Source: Panacagrimonas sp041603235
GTDB lineage: Bacteria > Pseudomonadota > Gammaproteobacteria > Nevskiales > Nevskiaceae
Reading direction: 5' to 3'
Length of the DNA stretch: 64,000 bases
Assembly (NCBI GenBank): GCA_041603235.1
Contig: JBFIES010000002.1
Coordinates: forward strand, 542,669 to 606,668
The notes beneath the pieces were generated by a model. It searched no databases, was not told where the DNA came from, and saw only the letters and a program-made list of their open reading frames with translations. This document shows, in pieces, positions 35,622 through 44,354 of the stretch (its first letter is position 1; every line of letters starts with the position of its first letter). The position numbers were made by a program, and so were the translations under genes.

Positions 35622-37283
35622 ATGGATAATCGTCAGCGAACAACCACCGGCCTGGTCCAACAGTGGGCTCAAGAATGTCCTGATCGCATCTGGCTGAAGG
35701 AGCGCTCGGGTGATGAGCACTTTGAATGGAGCTGGAAGTCTGCGCGCGCCGAGTCGCTCGCCATTGCAGCCTGGCTCGAGTCAGAGTTTGGGAGTCAGGG
35801 GATGCGAGTTGGCATCTTGTCCAGGAATCGCGCGCACTGGTTTCTCGCTGATTTGGCGATTGCCGCTTCCGGAAACGTCTCTGTTCCTCTGTTTACGACT
35901 CTGACACCTAACACGGTTGACTACATTCTCAATTTTTCCGAGGTGCAGCTGCTGGTTCTGGGAGAATCGGATAACTGGGAGAAAGTCCGTGATGTCGTGC
36001 CCGATCACGTGCGTATTCTGTGCCTGCCAGGTGTTCAGGGCCCCGAGGGTTCTACGCGTTGGGAAGACATCCTTGCAGCACATGCGGGCCAGCAGCCCAA
36101 GCACGAATGTCAGCCGGAAGATCTGCTGACGATCGTATTCACCTCAGGCACAACCGGTAATCCCAAAGGCGTTCTGCAGTCGCATGACTCCATGCTGGTG
36201 CCGATGAAGCGCATTGAGAAACCCGCTCACATGCGCAAGCATTCCCGCTTTCTGTCTTACCTGCCCCTGTCTCACATCGCCGAGCGACAGTTGGTGGTAA
36301 TGACCAGCCTCAATCTGTGTGGAGAAGTCAGCTTCAATGAGAATCTGACGACACTGGTCCGGGATATGGGCGAAACACGCCCCAATTTTTTCTTCGGCGC
36401 GCCCCGCGTCTGGGAAATGCTGCGCCAGGGTGTGATTGCCAAATTCGGTTCACCCGAAGCTTTCGACAAAGCATATGCCGATGATCCGGAAGGCATGGGG
36501 CTCAAGATTCGTACCCTGCTTGGCATGACGGATTACGACTATCTTCTGACCGCGGCAGCGCCGACCCCTGCGTCGATGATCCATTGGTATGAGCGACTGG
36601 GCATCCAGTTGCTAGAGGGCTTCGGCCAAACCGAGGCGATGGCGCTGATTCTCAATACCCGAGAGGATCGCCGAATCGGTTCGGTGGGCAAGCCTATTGA
36701 AGGTGTCGAGGTGCAGATCTCGGATGTCGGTGAATTGCTTTGCAAGACGGACGCGTGTTCACCTGGCTATTACAAACAGCCGGAGAAGACGGCGGAGACC
36801 TTTGTGGACGGATGGGTCCATACCGGAGACAAGGCACGCATTGACGATGACGGTTATATCTACATCACGGGTCGCGTGAAGGACTACTTCAAGACCATTC
36901 ACGGCAAGTTCGTGGCGCCGGTGCCGATCGAAGACAGCTTTGCTGCCAACGAGAACGTAGAACAGCTTTGCCTGTTGGGGCGCGGCTATTCCAAGACCGT
37001 CATGGTTTGCGTGCCTTCGGCGCTCGCCCAACAGAAGGACAGGGCGCAGATTGAAGCGAGCCTTCGGGAGACGGTGGCGGCGGTGAACGCAAGCGTTGAG
37101 AAGCATGCGCGCATCGGTGCTGTCGTGATTTCAAGCGCTCCCTGGACCATTGAGAATGGTGCGATGACCCCGACACTCAAGATCAAGCGAGATGTGATTG
37201 AAGCGCAGTTCGGTGAGCGGGCGCAGATCCTTGCGACCCAGGCCGCGGAACAGGGGCAGATTTTCGTCGAGTTCGACTCGTAG
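35622..37283 (+). CDS. AMP-forming long-chain acyl-CoA synthetase
   Basis: Activates a fatty or related acid to its CoA thioester through an acyl-AMP. The P-loop FTSGTTGNPKG is near residue 178. The adenylate-binding motifs (LEGFGQTEAM, WVHTGDKARIDDDGYIYITGR) are intact. Length 553 fits the FadD15/FAA-like branch. The C-terminal part VKDYFKTIHGKFVAP is characteristic of long-chain enzymes. It is divergent from the LuxR regulator gene and convergent with the next synthetase. Substrate not determinable. Confidence 0.88.
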   Translation: MDNRQRTTTGLVQQWAQECPDRIWLKERSGDEHFEWSWKSARAESLAIAAWLESEFGSQGMRVGILSRNRAHWFLADLAIAASGNVSVPLFTTLTPNTVDYILNFSEVQLLVLGESDNWEKVRDVVPDHVRILCLPGVQGPEGSTRWEDILAAHAGQQPKHECQPEDLLTIVFTSGTTGNPKGVLQSHDSMLVPMKRIEKPAHMRKHSRFLSYLPLSHIAERQLVVMTSLNLCGEVSFNENLTTLVRDMGETRPNFFFGAPRVWEMLRQGVIAKFGSPEAFDKAYADDPEGMGLKIRTLLGMTDYDYLLTAAAPTPASMIHWYERLGIQLLEGFGQTEAMALILNTREDRRIGSVGKPIEGVEVQISDVGELLCKTDACSPGYYKQPEKTAETFVDGWVHTGDKARIDDDGYIYITGRVKDYFKTIHGKFVAPVPIEDSFAANENVEQLCLLGRGYSKTVMVCVPSALAQQKDRAQIEASLRETVAAVNASVEKHARIGAVVISSAPWTIENGAMTPTLKIKRDVIEAQFGERAQILATQAAEQGQIFVEFDS

Positions 37284-37318
37284 GTCCTTGGGCAGCGGCA
37301 GTCTCATTGCGCTGGCCA

Positions 37319-38983
37319 TCATCCTGATCCCGCTTCGGTGGAAAGGCGCTGCCGCAATTTGTATTTGAGAACCTTTCCACCGACGGTGACGGGTAGTTCG
37401 TCGACAATCACGACCCGCTTGGGCGACTCGTAGCCCGCCAGCCTGTGGCGGCAGAAACTGATGAGTTCTGCTTCGTCGATCGTGCAGTTTTCCTGCGGGA
37501 TGACGACGGCTGTCACGGCCTCTCCCCATTTCTGATCTGGCAGGCCGACTACGGCAACGCGTGATACGCCGGGGAAAGCGGCCACGACGGACTCGACGCG
37601 CAGGCTCGACACATTCTCGCCGCCAGATTTAATGACGTCCTTGTAGCGGTCCACCATGACGCGAAGGCCGTCGTCCCGGAACTCGCAGACATCGCCGCTG
37701 TGAAACCAGCCGTGTTGAAAAGCTTCGCGGGTCGCCTCCTCATCCCTGAAATAGCCCGCGGTGACGATAGGGGAGCGATAAACAGCTTCGCCGGGAACGC
37801 CCGGTTGCTTGTGCAGGGAGTTCCCTTCTGAATCCATCACGGTAGAAGCCAGAAGCGGCGAGGGGACGCCAACTATATTGGTCGCGGGCGCCGTCTGATG
37901 GTAGACCTCTGGCCAGCGATCAATGGGAAAGCGGTGCAGCGCAATGCATTCGGTCTGCCCGAAAATGCCGATCAGGTTCACGCCCTGGCAAAGCTGGCGA
38001 AGGCGCTCGGTGGTCTCGGGATGCAGTGCGCCCCATCCATAGACAATCACCTGCAGGCTGCTCAGATCAGATGAGGCGTCCGCGGCTTGCGCGACGCGCG
38101 CCAGCTCAGCCAGAAATTGCGGCGATCCACCGAACAGCGCGCTGGGCTTTTCTGTCGTGATATCCCGGATCATGGCTGCGGGGCTCGGAACACGCCCCAT
38201 CATCAGGCTGCCGCCGGTCAGCAGCGCGGCGGCAGCAAAAATCTGGTCGCTCACATGAAAGATGACGGGCAGGTAGGTGCAGACACGAAAGTCTGATTCA
38301 AACTGCAGACCTCTGGAAAAACTCAGCGCCTGATTGAGGCCCGCCATATAGGTGTAGGTGTGCGAAATCATCACGGCCTTGGGCATGGACGTGGTTCCGG
38401 ATGTCATCAGGATTTCCCAGATGTCATCGCCGTGGATGCGTACATCTGGTTCTGTGATGGGCTGGCCTTGCATCAGATCACGCAGGCCGGGGAATCCATG
38501 GCATTCACCACTGGCGTCGGGAATGACCGCTACAAGGGCAACGCCAGCAGTCGCAAAATTTTCCTGGGCTTTGCCCAGCAGGTCGGCATCAGCAATGGCA
38601 GCACGAGTGCCGGTATGTTTGAGCGAGTGAACAATCATGTCCGGCGCCATCATGGTGTTGATGGGCACTGCTACGAGACCAGCCTTGGCGATGGCAATCT
38701 TGACCAGGAATGCCTCGTTTGAGTTGTCACAGAACAAGGCAATGCGATCGCCCCGGGCATAGCCCATGCCTAGCAGTGCGTGGGCAATCTGATTCACGAT
38801 GCGATCCGCTTGGCGATAAGTCACTCGGACAAATTCTGGATCGCGGGCGGCGCAAGGCGTGGCAATGAGGGCTTCCTTGTCCGGCTGGCTCCAGATCATG
38901 CGTTCAAACAGGTCGCCCACGCTGATGCGTTCCCAGCGGTTGTCAGCGCGCCGAGCAAAGACCTTTTCAACGTCAATTGTCAT
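37319..38983 (-). CDS. AMP-dependent acyl-CoA synthetase/ligase
   Basis: A 554-residue adenylate-forming enzyme. The P-loop is MTSGTTSMPKAV, differing from the usual TSGTTGxPKGV at two glycine positions. The remaining core is conserved (GIFGQTECIALHR, WFHSGDVCEFRDDGLRVMVDRYKDVIKSGGENV), and the C-terminal catalytic lysine lies in GGKVLKYKLRQ. The start is ATG at 38983 with GGAGAGAG upstream; longer readings only add non-conserved sequence. It is divergent from the TetR gene across a palindromic operator, so it is a likely target of that regulator. Confidence 0.86.
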   Translation of the reverse strand: MTIDVEKVFARRADNRWERISVGDLFERMIWSQPDKEALIATPCAARDPEFVRVTYRQADRIVNQIAHALLGMGYARGDRIALFCDNSNEAFLVKIAIAKAGLVAVPINTMMAPDMIVHSLKHTGTRAAIADADLLGKAQENFATAGVALVAVIPDASGECHGFPGLRDLMQGQPITEPDVRIHGDDIWEILMTSGTTSMPKAVMISHTYTYMAGLNQALSFSRGLQFESDFRVCTYLPVIFHVSDQIFAAAALLTGGSLMMGRVPSPAAMIRDITTEKPSALFGGSPQFLAELARVAQAADASSDLSSLQVIVYGWGALHPETTERLRQLCQGVNLIGIFGQTECIALHRFPIDRWPEVYHQTAPATNIVGVPSPLLASTVMDSEGNSLHKQPGVPGEAVYRSPIVTAGYFRDEEATREAFQHGWFHSGDVCEFRDDGLRVMVDRYKDVIKSGGENVSSLRVESVVAAFPGVSRVAVVGLPDQKWGEAVTAVVIPQENCTIDEAELISFCRHRLAGYESPKRVVIVDELPVTVGGKVLKYKLRQRLSTEAGSG

Positions 38984-39103
38984 GCTGTTCTCTCTCCAGT
39001 CTCGGGTGCCCGTGAATCTGTGTCCGGAGCCCATATCGCACCATAAGTGATGCGGGCTCAATAAGGAACGTTGTATGAAGGGCTGTTCTTAGCGTCCGAA
39101 ATA

Positions 39104-39127
39104 TATAATAGTGAGTACAACTCACTA
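39104..39127. promoter_or_regulatory. TATAAT box overlapped by a 19-bp palindromic operator
   Basis: TATAAT at 39104-39109 runs straight into TAGTGAGT-ACA-ACTCACTA (39109-39127), two perfect 8-bp arms around 3 bases. It lies between the leftward acyl-CoA ligase gene and the rightward TetR gene. This is the size and position expected of an autoregulatory TetR operator that blocks transcription when bound. No good -35 box seen. Confidence 0.7.
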
Positions 39128-39152
39128 AATTGAATGCGAGGGATACTGGAAC

Positions 39153-39896
39153 TTGGAGGCGAGCAAGCACACGCAGCAGGCGCGGGGCGTCAGATCGGCG
39201 CGAGCTCCTCGGATGGGGCGGGACGAGCGCATGATCCACATCCTGGCCGAAGCCCGACAGCATTTCGCGCGTCATGGCTTTCAGGCGGCTGTGGTCTCGG
39301 ATATTGCTAAAGGCGCCGGGGTCTCCGAAGCAACCGTCTTCAAATACTTTCCCAGCAAGCTTGATTTGCTCAACAGCGTGATTGAGTCCTGGTACTCGGA
39401 GCTGTTCCGGGACTATTCAAAGGAACTGGCTTTTGTCAGCGGCGCAAGGGAGCGGGCCCGCTTCCTGATCTGGCGGCACCTGAATACCCTGCATGGCGAC
39501 CCGCAGATGTGCCGCCTCATGCTATCGGACGTGCGCATGCAGCCGGGCTACGAGAAATCTGTCCTGTTTCGTATGAATCAGCGTTATACGGGCCTGTTCA
39601 TGCAGGTGATTCGCGATGGCGTCTCAGAAGGGGTCTTTCGAGATGACATTTCAGTAGAGCTGATTCGGGACATGGTGTTCGGTGGCATGGAGCACCACGC
39701 GTGGAGCTATCTCTTTGGAAAGGGAAGCCTCGACGTCGAAGCTGTGACCCATCAATTGACTAGCGCAATCTGCGCCGGAATCGAGTCCGCGGCTCCGGCG
39801 AGCGATCAGGCGCAAGTCCGTCGGCTCTCCGGAATCGCTGCCAATCTGCAGAAGGAAGTAGATCGTATGACCCAGAAAAAACGGAGGCCATCGTGA
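39153..39896 (+). CDS. TetR/AcrR-family transcriptional regulator
   Basis: The N-terminal helix-turn-helix is typical of the family: ILAEARQHFARHGFQAAVVSDIAKGAGVSEATVFKYFPSK. The C-terminal ligand domain is unassigned. Reading from the TTG at 39153 gives 247 residues with a basic leader; the ATG at 39213 gives 227 residues and may be the true start, as neither has a strong ribosome site. The stop overlaps the carboxylase gene (GTGA), so the regulator heads the carboxylase operon. Acyl-CoA thioesters are common ligands for such regulators next to acyl-CoA genes; inference. Confidence 0.88.
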   Translation: MEASKHTQQARGVRSARAPRMGRDERMIHILAEARQHFARHGFQAAVVSDIAKGAGVSEATVFKYFPSKLDLLNSVIESWYSELFRDYSKELAFVSGARERARFLIWRHLNTLHGDPQMCRLMLSDVRMQPGYEKSVLFRMNQRYTGLFMQVIRDGVSEGVFRDDISVELIRDMVFGGMEHHAWSYLFGKGSLDVEAVTHQLTSAICAGIESAAPASDQAQVRRLSGIAANLQKEVDRMTQKKRRPS

Positions 39897-41398
39897 GACA
39901 GACAGACACAGACGTATCGAAATGGCCATTCTCCTCAGTGCTGGTCGCCAATCGCGGCGAGATTGCAGTGCGCATCCTGCGAACCGTGCAGTCGCTGGGT
40001 CTCAGAGGGCTTGTGGTCTACCACGCCGCAGACAAAGCAACTGCTGCGGTGAAGATGGCTGATCAGGCCATCGAGATCACCGGGGCAAGCCCGGTGGCGG
40101 CTTATCTTGATGCGGAGCAGATCATTGCAGCTGCCATGAAGTCAGGTGCAGGTGCCATCCATCCCGGTTACGGCTTTCTGTCGGAAAACAAGGGGTTTTG
40201 TGAGGCGGTTGAGGCTCAGGGTATTTGCTTTGTCGGACCAACCGCCGCGCAGATTGATTTGATGGGCGACAAGGTGCGGGCGCGCAATTTTGTGGAGCAG
40301 GCCGGCTTTCCGGTCGCCCCAAGTGCCATCGAAGACGATGCGCCGGACAGCTTTCTCGAGCGCTCAAGAAGTCTTGGAACGCCTTTGCTGATCAAGCCCA
40401 GTGCTGGCGGTGGCGGCAAGGGCATGCGCATTGTCAGGGACCTGTCGCGTCTGGAGCAGGAAATCGAGAGTGGTCGTTCTGAAGGGCTGCGCTATTTTGG
40501 TGACGGCCGATTGTATTGCGAGCGATACATCGAGAATCCGCGCCATATCGAGGTCCAGGTACTCGGTGACGGGCAGGGCGGGGTTGTCCATGTTCTGGAA
40601 AGAGAATGCTCGGTGCAGCGTCGTTTTCAGAAGATTGTTGAAGAAACGCCTTCGCCGGCGTTGAGCGCAGAACAGCGACACGCCATCTGTGAGACGGCCG
40701 CGGGCATTGCGCGCTCCATCGACTATCGCAACGCGGGCACGGTGGAATTTATCTACGGTCCCGGCGGTGAATACTATTTCCTGGAGATGAATACCCGGCT
40801 TCAGGTCGAGCATCCGGTCACCGAAGAAATCACGGGTATCGATCTGGTGTTGCAGCAGCTTCGGGTGGCCGCCGGGGAGCGTCTGGAAATGGAGCAGGCG
40901 GATATCAAGGCGCGAGGTCATGCCATTGAATTGCGCCTGTACGCAGAAGATGCCGCGCGCGGCTACACGCCCACTACCGGGCCCATCCTCACGCTGAAAC
41001 CGCCACGTGGCGAGGGGGTGCGTTGGGACAGCGGCATTTTGCAGGGTGGTGAAGTCACATCCGCGTTTGATCCCATGCTGGCCAAACTCATTGTGCACGC
41101 GCCTACGCGCTCCGAGGCCATCAAAAAAGCAGATCAGGCGCTACAGGACACGGTCCTGCTGGGGTGCAAAACCAACGCCGCCTTTCTACGCCGCCTCATC
41201 GCACACCCGGCGTTTGTCAGCGGCGATGTGCATACCGGCTTTCTTGACGCCAACCCACAGATCGCAGCCGAAGCAGAATTGAGCCCTCAGACACTGACTG
41301 CCCTGCTGGCTGCAGCGAGCCTGAGTACGCGACCGATGCGCGATGTGGCGGACGCCGTTCCCGACATGCATGCCGCCATCGGCGAATGGAGCAACTGA
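39893..41398 (+). CDS. Acyl-CoA carboxylase, biotin carboxylase part of the alpha subunit
   Basis: ATP-dependent carboxylation of biotin. Biotin-carboxylase N-terminal domain (VLVANRGEIAVRILRT), ATP-grasp with KPSAGGGGKGMRIV, and FLEMNTRLQVEHPVTEEITG are intact. Length 501 covers the carboxylase domain plus the start of the linker seen in MccA/PccA-type alpha subunits. It then ends at TGA in a TGATG overlap with the next gene, which supplies the rest. Start is GTG at 39893 overlapping the TetR stop. Likely substrates of the complex are methylcrotonyl-, propionyl- or geranyl-CoA type; sequence does not settle which. Confidence 0.88.
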   Translation: MRQTDTDVSKWPFSSVLVANRGEIAVRILRTVQSLGLRGLVVYHAADKATAAVKMADQAIEITGASPVAAYLDAEQIIAAAMKSGAGAIHPGYGFLSENKGFCEAVEAQGICFVGPTAAQIDLMGDKVRARNFVEQAGFPVAPSAIEDDAPDSFLERSRSLGTPLLIKPSAGGGGKGMRIVRDLSRLEQEIESGRSEGLRYFGDGRLYCERYIENPRHIEVQVLGDGQGGVVHVLERECSVQRRFQKIVEETPSPALSAEQRHAICETAAGIARSIDYRNAGTVEFIYGPGGEYYFLEMNTRLQVEHPVTEEITGIDLVLQQLRVAAGERLEMEQADIKARGHAIELRLYAEDAARGYTPTTGPILTLKPPRGEGVRWDSGILQGGEVTSAFDPMLAKLIVHAPTRSEAIKKADQALQDTVLLGCKTNAAFLRRLIAHPAFVSGDVHTGFLDANPQIAAEAELSPQTLTALLAAASLSTRPMRDVADAVPDMHAAIGEWSN

Positions 41399-41904
41399 TG
41401 CATCACGCATTCAGACTTGTCGATGACGTACACAACGTCGCTTTGTCGCGTTCTGCGCAGGCCTACCGCCTGCATTCGGACAATGGCACGCATGAGATCA
41501 ATCTCGAGACTGCGTCGGATGGCCGGACCTGGCTGAGCCTTGGCGAGCAACAGTTTGAAGTCACGATCGCCACGCACGGTGATGATGTCTTTATCCACCT
41601 TGGCGGCGAGACCTATGAGCTTCGCTATCAGCATCCGCTGGACCGTCTGGCGGCAGAAGCGGGCGGTGCGGCAGAAGATCGGGTTCTGGCGCCCATGCCG
41701 GGCAGCATCATCAGCCTTGCGGTAAAGGCAGGAGACGCCGTCAGCAAGGGTCAGAAGCTGCTGGTCATGGAAAGCATGAAGATGGAGACCACCATCAACG
41801 CATCTCGCGATGCAATCATTGCTGCCGTGCATTTTGAGATGGGTCAGAGTTTTGACCGCGACGCCGCACTGCTGAGCCTTGCGCCCATGGAGCCATCCTC
41901 ATGA
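41398..41904 (+). CDS. Acyl-CoA carboxylase, biotin carrier part of the alpha subunit
   Basis: A 168-residue protein whose C-terminal half is a biotinyl domain: VLAPMPGSIISLAVKAGD, then the biotinylation site ESMKMET. Its N-terminal half resembles the BT linker domain of MccA/PccA. Together with the previous frame the sum is about 669 residues, the size of a normal fused alpha subunit, and the sequence joins smoothly if the frame changes at 41386-41398. So it is either a real gene split or a sequencing/natural frameshift. The end overlaps the beta-subunit gene by 4 bases. Confidence 0.85.
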   Translation: MHHAFRLVDDVHNVALSRSAQAYRLHSDNGTHEINLETASDGRTWLSLGEQQFEVTIATHGDDVFIHLGGETYELRYQHPLDRLAAEAGGAAEDRVLAPMPGSIISLAVKAGDAVSKGQKLLVMESMKMETTINASRDAIIAAVHFEMGQSFDRDAALLSLAPMEPSS

Positions 41905-43508
41905 AGCGAATTGAATCCCGACTCAATACCGGCTCTGCGGAATTTCAGGCCAATGCTGCACACAACCGGAAACTCGCCGAAGCGTTTCGCGAAAAGCAGC
42001 AGGCGGCGCGCGAGAAGCGACCTCAGCGCGATATTGATCGCGTCCGCAGGCAAGACAAGCTGCTGGTCCGCGAGCGTCTGAAATTACTGCTCGATCCCGG
42101 TACGCCTTTTCTGGAGTTCTCGTCGCTGGCCGCCAATGAGGCCTACGACGGCGAGGTTCCTTCGGCGGCCTGCGTGACCGGCATCGGCATCGTGTCCGGC
42201 AGGGAAGTGGTCATCAACGCCGGTGATCCTTCGGTCAAAGGCGGGGCCTGGTATCCGCTGACGGTAAAGAAGATCGTCCGGGCGCTGGAAATCGCCATTG
42301 AGAATCGCCTCCCCGTGGTGCATCTCTGTGATTCGGCCGGTGGCTTTCTGCCCCTGCAAGCCGATCTGTTTGCAGACAAGCACATGGCCGGACGCATCTT
42401 CAGAAACCAGTGTCAGCTCTCAAAAATGGGCGTCCAGCAGGTCTCCGTGGTGCTCGGTCACTGCACGGCCGGCGGTGCTTACGTGCCGGGGCTTTCGGAC
42501 TACAACGTGATCGTGCGCGGGACCGGCGCGATCTTTCTGGCCGGACCGCCTCTGGTCAAGGCGGCAACCGGAGAGGATGTCAGCGTTGAAGAACTGGGGG
42601 GCTGCGATATGCACACCAGCGTCTCCGGAACCGCGGATTACCCGGCGTCCTCGGAAGAAGAAGGCATCGCCATTGCGCGCGACATCGTCGCCCAGTTCAA
42701 GAAGCCGCAGAAGGCGAACGTCCTGTGGCAGCCGCCTGAAGATCCCTTCTACGATCCCAGCGAGCTGTACGGCATTCTTCCGCAGGACATCAAGGCGCAG
42801 TTCGACATGAAGGAAGTCATCGCGCGCCTCGTCGATGGCTCTCGTTTTCACGAGTATCAACCCAACTACGGGAAGACCCTGATCTGCGGCTATGCGCATT
42901 TGTGGGGCTGGAAGATCGGCATCGTTGCCAACAATGGCGTGCTGTTTAATGACAGCAGTCTCAAGGGCGCGCACTTCATTACGCTGTGCAATCAGAACCG
43001 CACCCCGATCCTGTTTCTGCAGAACATCACCGGCTTCATGGTGGGGCGAGAGTACGAGCGTCAGGGCATCACCAAAGATGGTGCCAAGATGATCATGGCC
43101 GTGTCCTGCAGTGAAGTGCCCAAGTTCACGGTGATGTGCCACGGCTCTTTCGGTGCCGGCAATTACGGCATGAGCGGGCGCGCCTTCGACAGCCGCTTCC
43201 TGTTCTCCTGGCCGCAGTCGCAAACCAGCGTCATGGGTGCGGAGCAGGCGGCAAACACCCTTGCGGACATCAAGGTCCGTCAGCTGCAGCGGCAGGGCAA
43301 GCAACTCAGTCAGGCTGATATCGATGCCATACGTGATCCGGTCCTTGCCGACTTCAAGCGCAAGCAAAGCGCCTACTTCACCACTTCGGAGATCTGGGAC
43401 GACGGTATGCTCGACCCGGTCGATACGCGCAATGCCCTGGGCATCTCGCTGTCAGCAGCGCTGAACACGCCGATTGCAGAACCCGGCTATGGCATTTTTC
43501 GGATGTAA
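41901..43508 (+). CDS. Acyl-CoA carboxylase beta (carboxyltransferase) subunit
   Basis: Moves CO2 from carboxybiotin to an acyl-CoA. A 535-residue crotonase-fold double domain of the MccB/PccB family. Motifs: LLDPGTPFLEFS, CTAGGAYVPGLSD (first domain oxyanion region), FLQNITGFMVGREYE and CHGSFGAGNYGMSGRAF (second domain). The latter motifs are closest to methylcrotonyl- or geranyl-CoA carboxylase beta subunits. ATGA overlap with the biotin carrier gene. No isovaleryl-CoA dehydrogenase, methylglutaconyl-CoA hydratase or HMG-CoA lyase genes are adjacent, so leucine degradation is not confirmed by context. Confidence 0.9.
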   Translation: MKRIESRLNTGSAEFQANAAHNRKLAEAFREKQQAAREKRPQRDIDRVRRQDKLLVRERLKLLLDPGTPFLEFSSLAANEAYDGEVPSAACVTGIGIVSGREVVINAGDPSVKGGAWYPLTVKKIVRALEIAIENRLPVVHLCDSAGGFLPLQADLFADKHMAGRIFRNQCQLSKMGVQQVSVVLGHCTAGGAYVPGLSDYNVIVRGTGAIFLAGPPLVKAATGEDVSVEELGGCDMHTSVSGTADYPASSEEEGIAIARDIVAQFKKPQKANVLWQPPEDPFYDPSELYGILPQDIKAQFDMKEVIARLVDGSRFHEYQPNYGKTLICGYAHLWGWKIGIVANNGVLFNDSSLKGAHFITLCNQNRTPILFLQNITGFMVGREYERQGITKDGAKMIMAVSCSEVPKFTVMCHGSFGAGNYGMSGRAFDSRFLFSWPQSQTSVMGAEQAANTLADIKVRQLQRQGKQLSQADIDAIRDPVLADFKRKQSAYFTTSEIWDDGMLDPVDTRNALGISLSAALNTPIAEPGYGIFRM

Positions 43509-43615
43509 GAAGATCAGCTTTTCCGGCGATGCGGCAACCAGCGGGTGGAGTACGTGCTGCCTGATCCGCTATGTATTGCCGAGCATCGGAAGGTTAAAAA
43601 TCGAGGAGAGACATC

Positions 43616-44257
43616 ATGATCACCATTCACCATCTGGGCGTTTCACAATCCGAACGCATTGTCTGGCAGTGCGAAGAGCTGCAGATTCCTTATGAACTCA
43701 AGCGCTATCAGCGCGATCCGCAGACACGTCTCGCCCCGCCCGAATATCGCGCACTGCATCCCGCAGGGACTTCGCCGGTCATCAGCGATGGCGACCTTGT
43801 GCTGGCGGAGACGGGCGCCATCATGGAATACATCAATACCCGCTACGGCAAGGGTGAGCTCGTCGTGGCGCCGGACGAAGCCCGGTACGCCGACTACCTG
43901 TTCTGGTTTCATTACGCCAACGGCTCACACCAGCCGCACCTCATGGGGCAGATGATTGCCAATATCGCGGGTTATACGGGTGACAACCCGGTGCTGAATA
44001 CCGTGCTGGGCCGCGTGGATCGCGGCCTGGACATGATGGAAGCACAGCTTGCCAAGCTGCCGTATCTGGCTGGAGAGAAATTCACCTCTGCCGACATCAT
44101 GATGTTCTTTCAGTTGACCACCATGAATCATTTTGTCGAGCAGGACTTGTCGACAAGACCGCATCTGAGTGCCTATGTGCAGCGCGTCTCGCAGCGACCG
44201 GCTTACCGCGCCGCGATGGGCAAATGTGATCCGGAGTTGCTGTCCGCAACCCAGTGA
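43616..44257 (+). CDS. Glutathione S-transferase family protein
   Basis: Thioredoxin-fold N-terminal domain (ITIHHLGVSQSERIVWQCEEL, with Ser in the active-site loop and PVISDGDLVLAETGAIMEYI for the glutathione gamma-Glu site), then an all-helical domain with FTSADIMMFFQLT. The 213-residue length is typical. Ribosome site GAGGAGAG is 8 bases before the ATG. It sits 107 bases after the carboxylase operon. Substrate unknown. Confidence 0.9.
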   Translation: MITIHHLGVSQSERIVWQCEELQIPYELKRYQRDPQTRLAPPEYRALHPAGTSPVISDGDLVLAETGAIMEYINTRYGKGELVVAPDEARYADYLFWFHYANGSHQPHLMGQMIANIAGYTGDNPVLNTVLGRVDRGLDMMEAQLAKLPYLAGEKFTSADIMMFFQLTTMNHFVEQDLSTRPHLSAYVQRVSQRPAYRAAMGKCDPELLSATQ

Positions 44258-44354
44258 AAAATTTGGCGTAGGCGTGGCTCTGTCTGCGCTGAGGTGATCG
44301 AGCGAGAAGCTTGCACAGCGGTGCTGCCTTCAGACCTTCTGCAGCACGGTCCGC

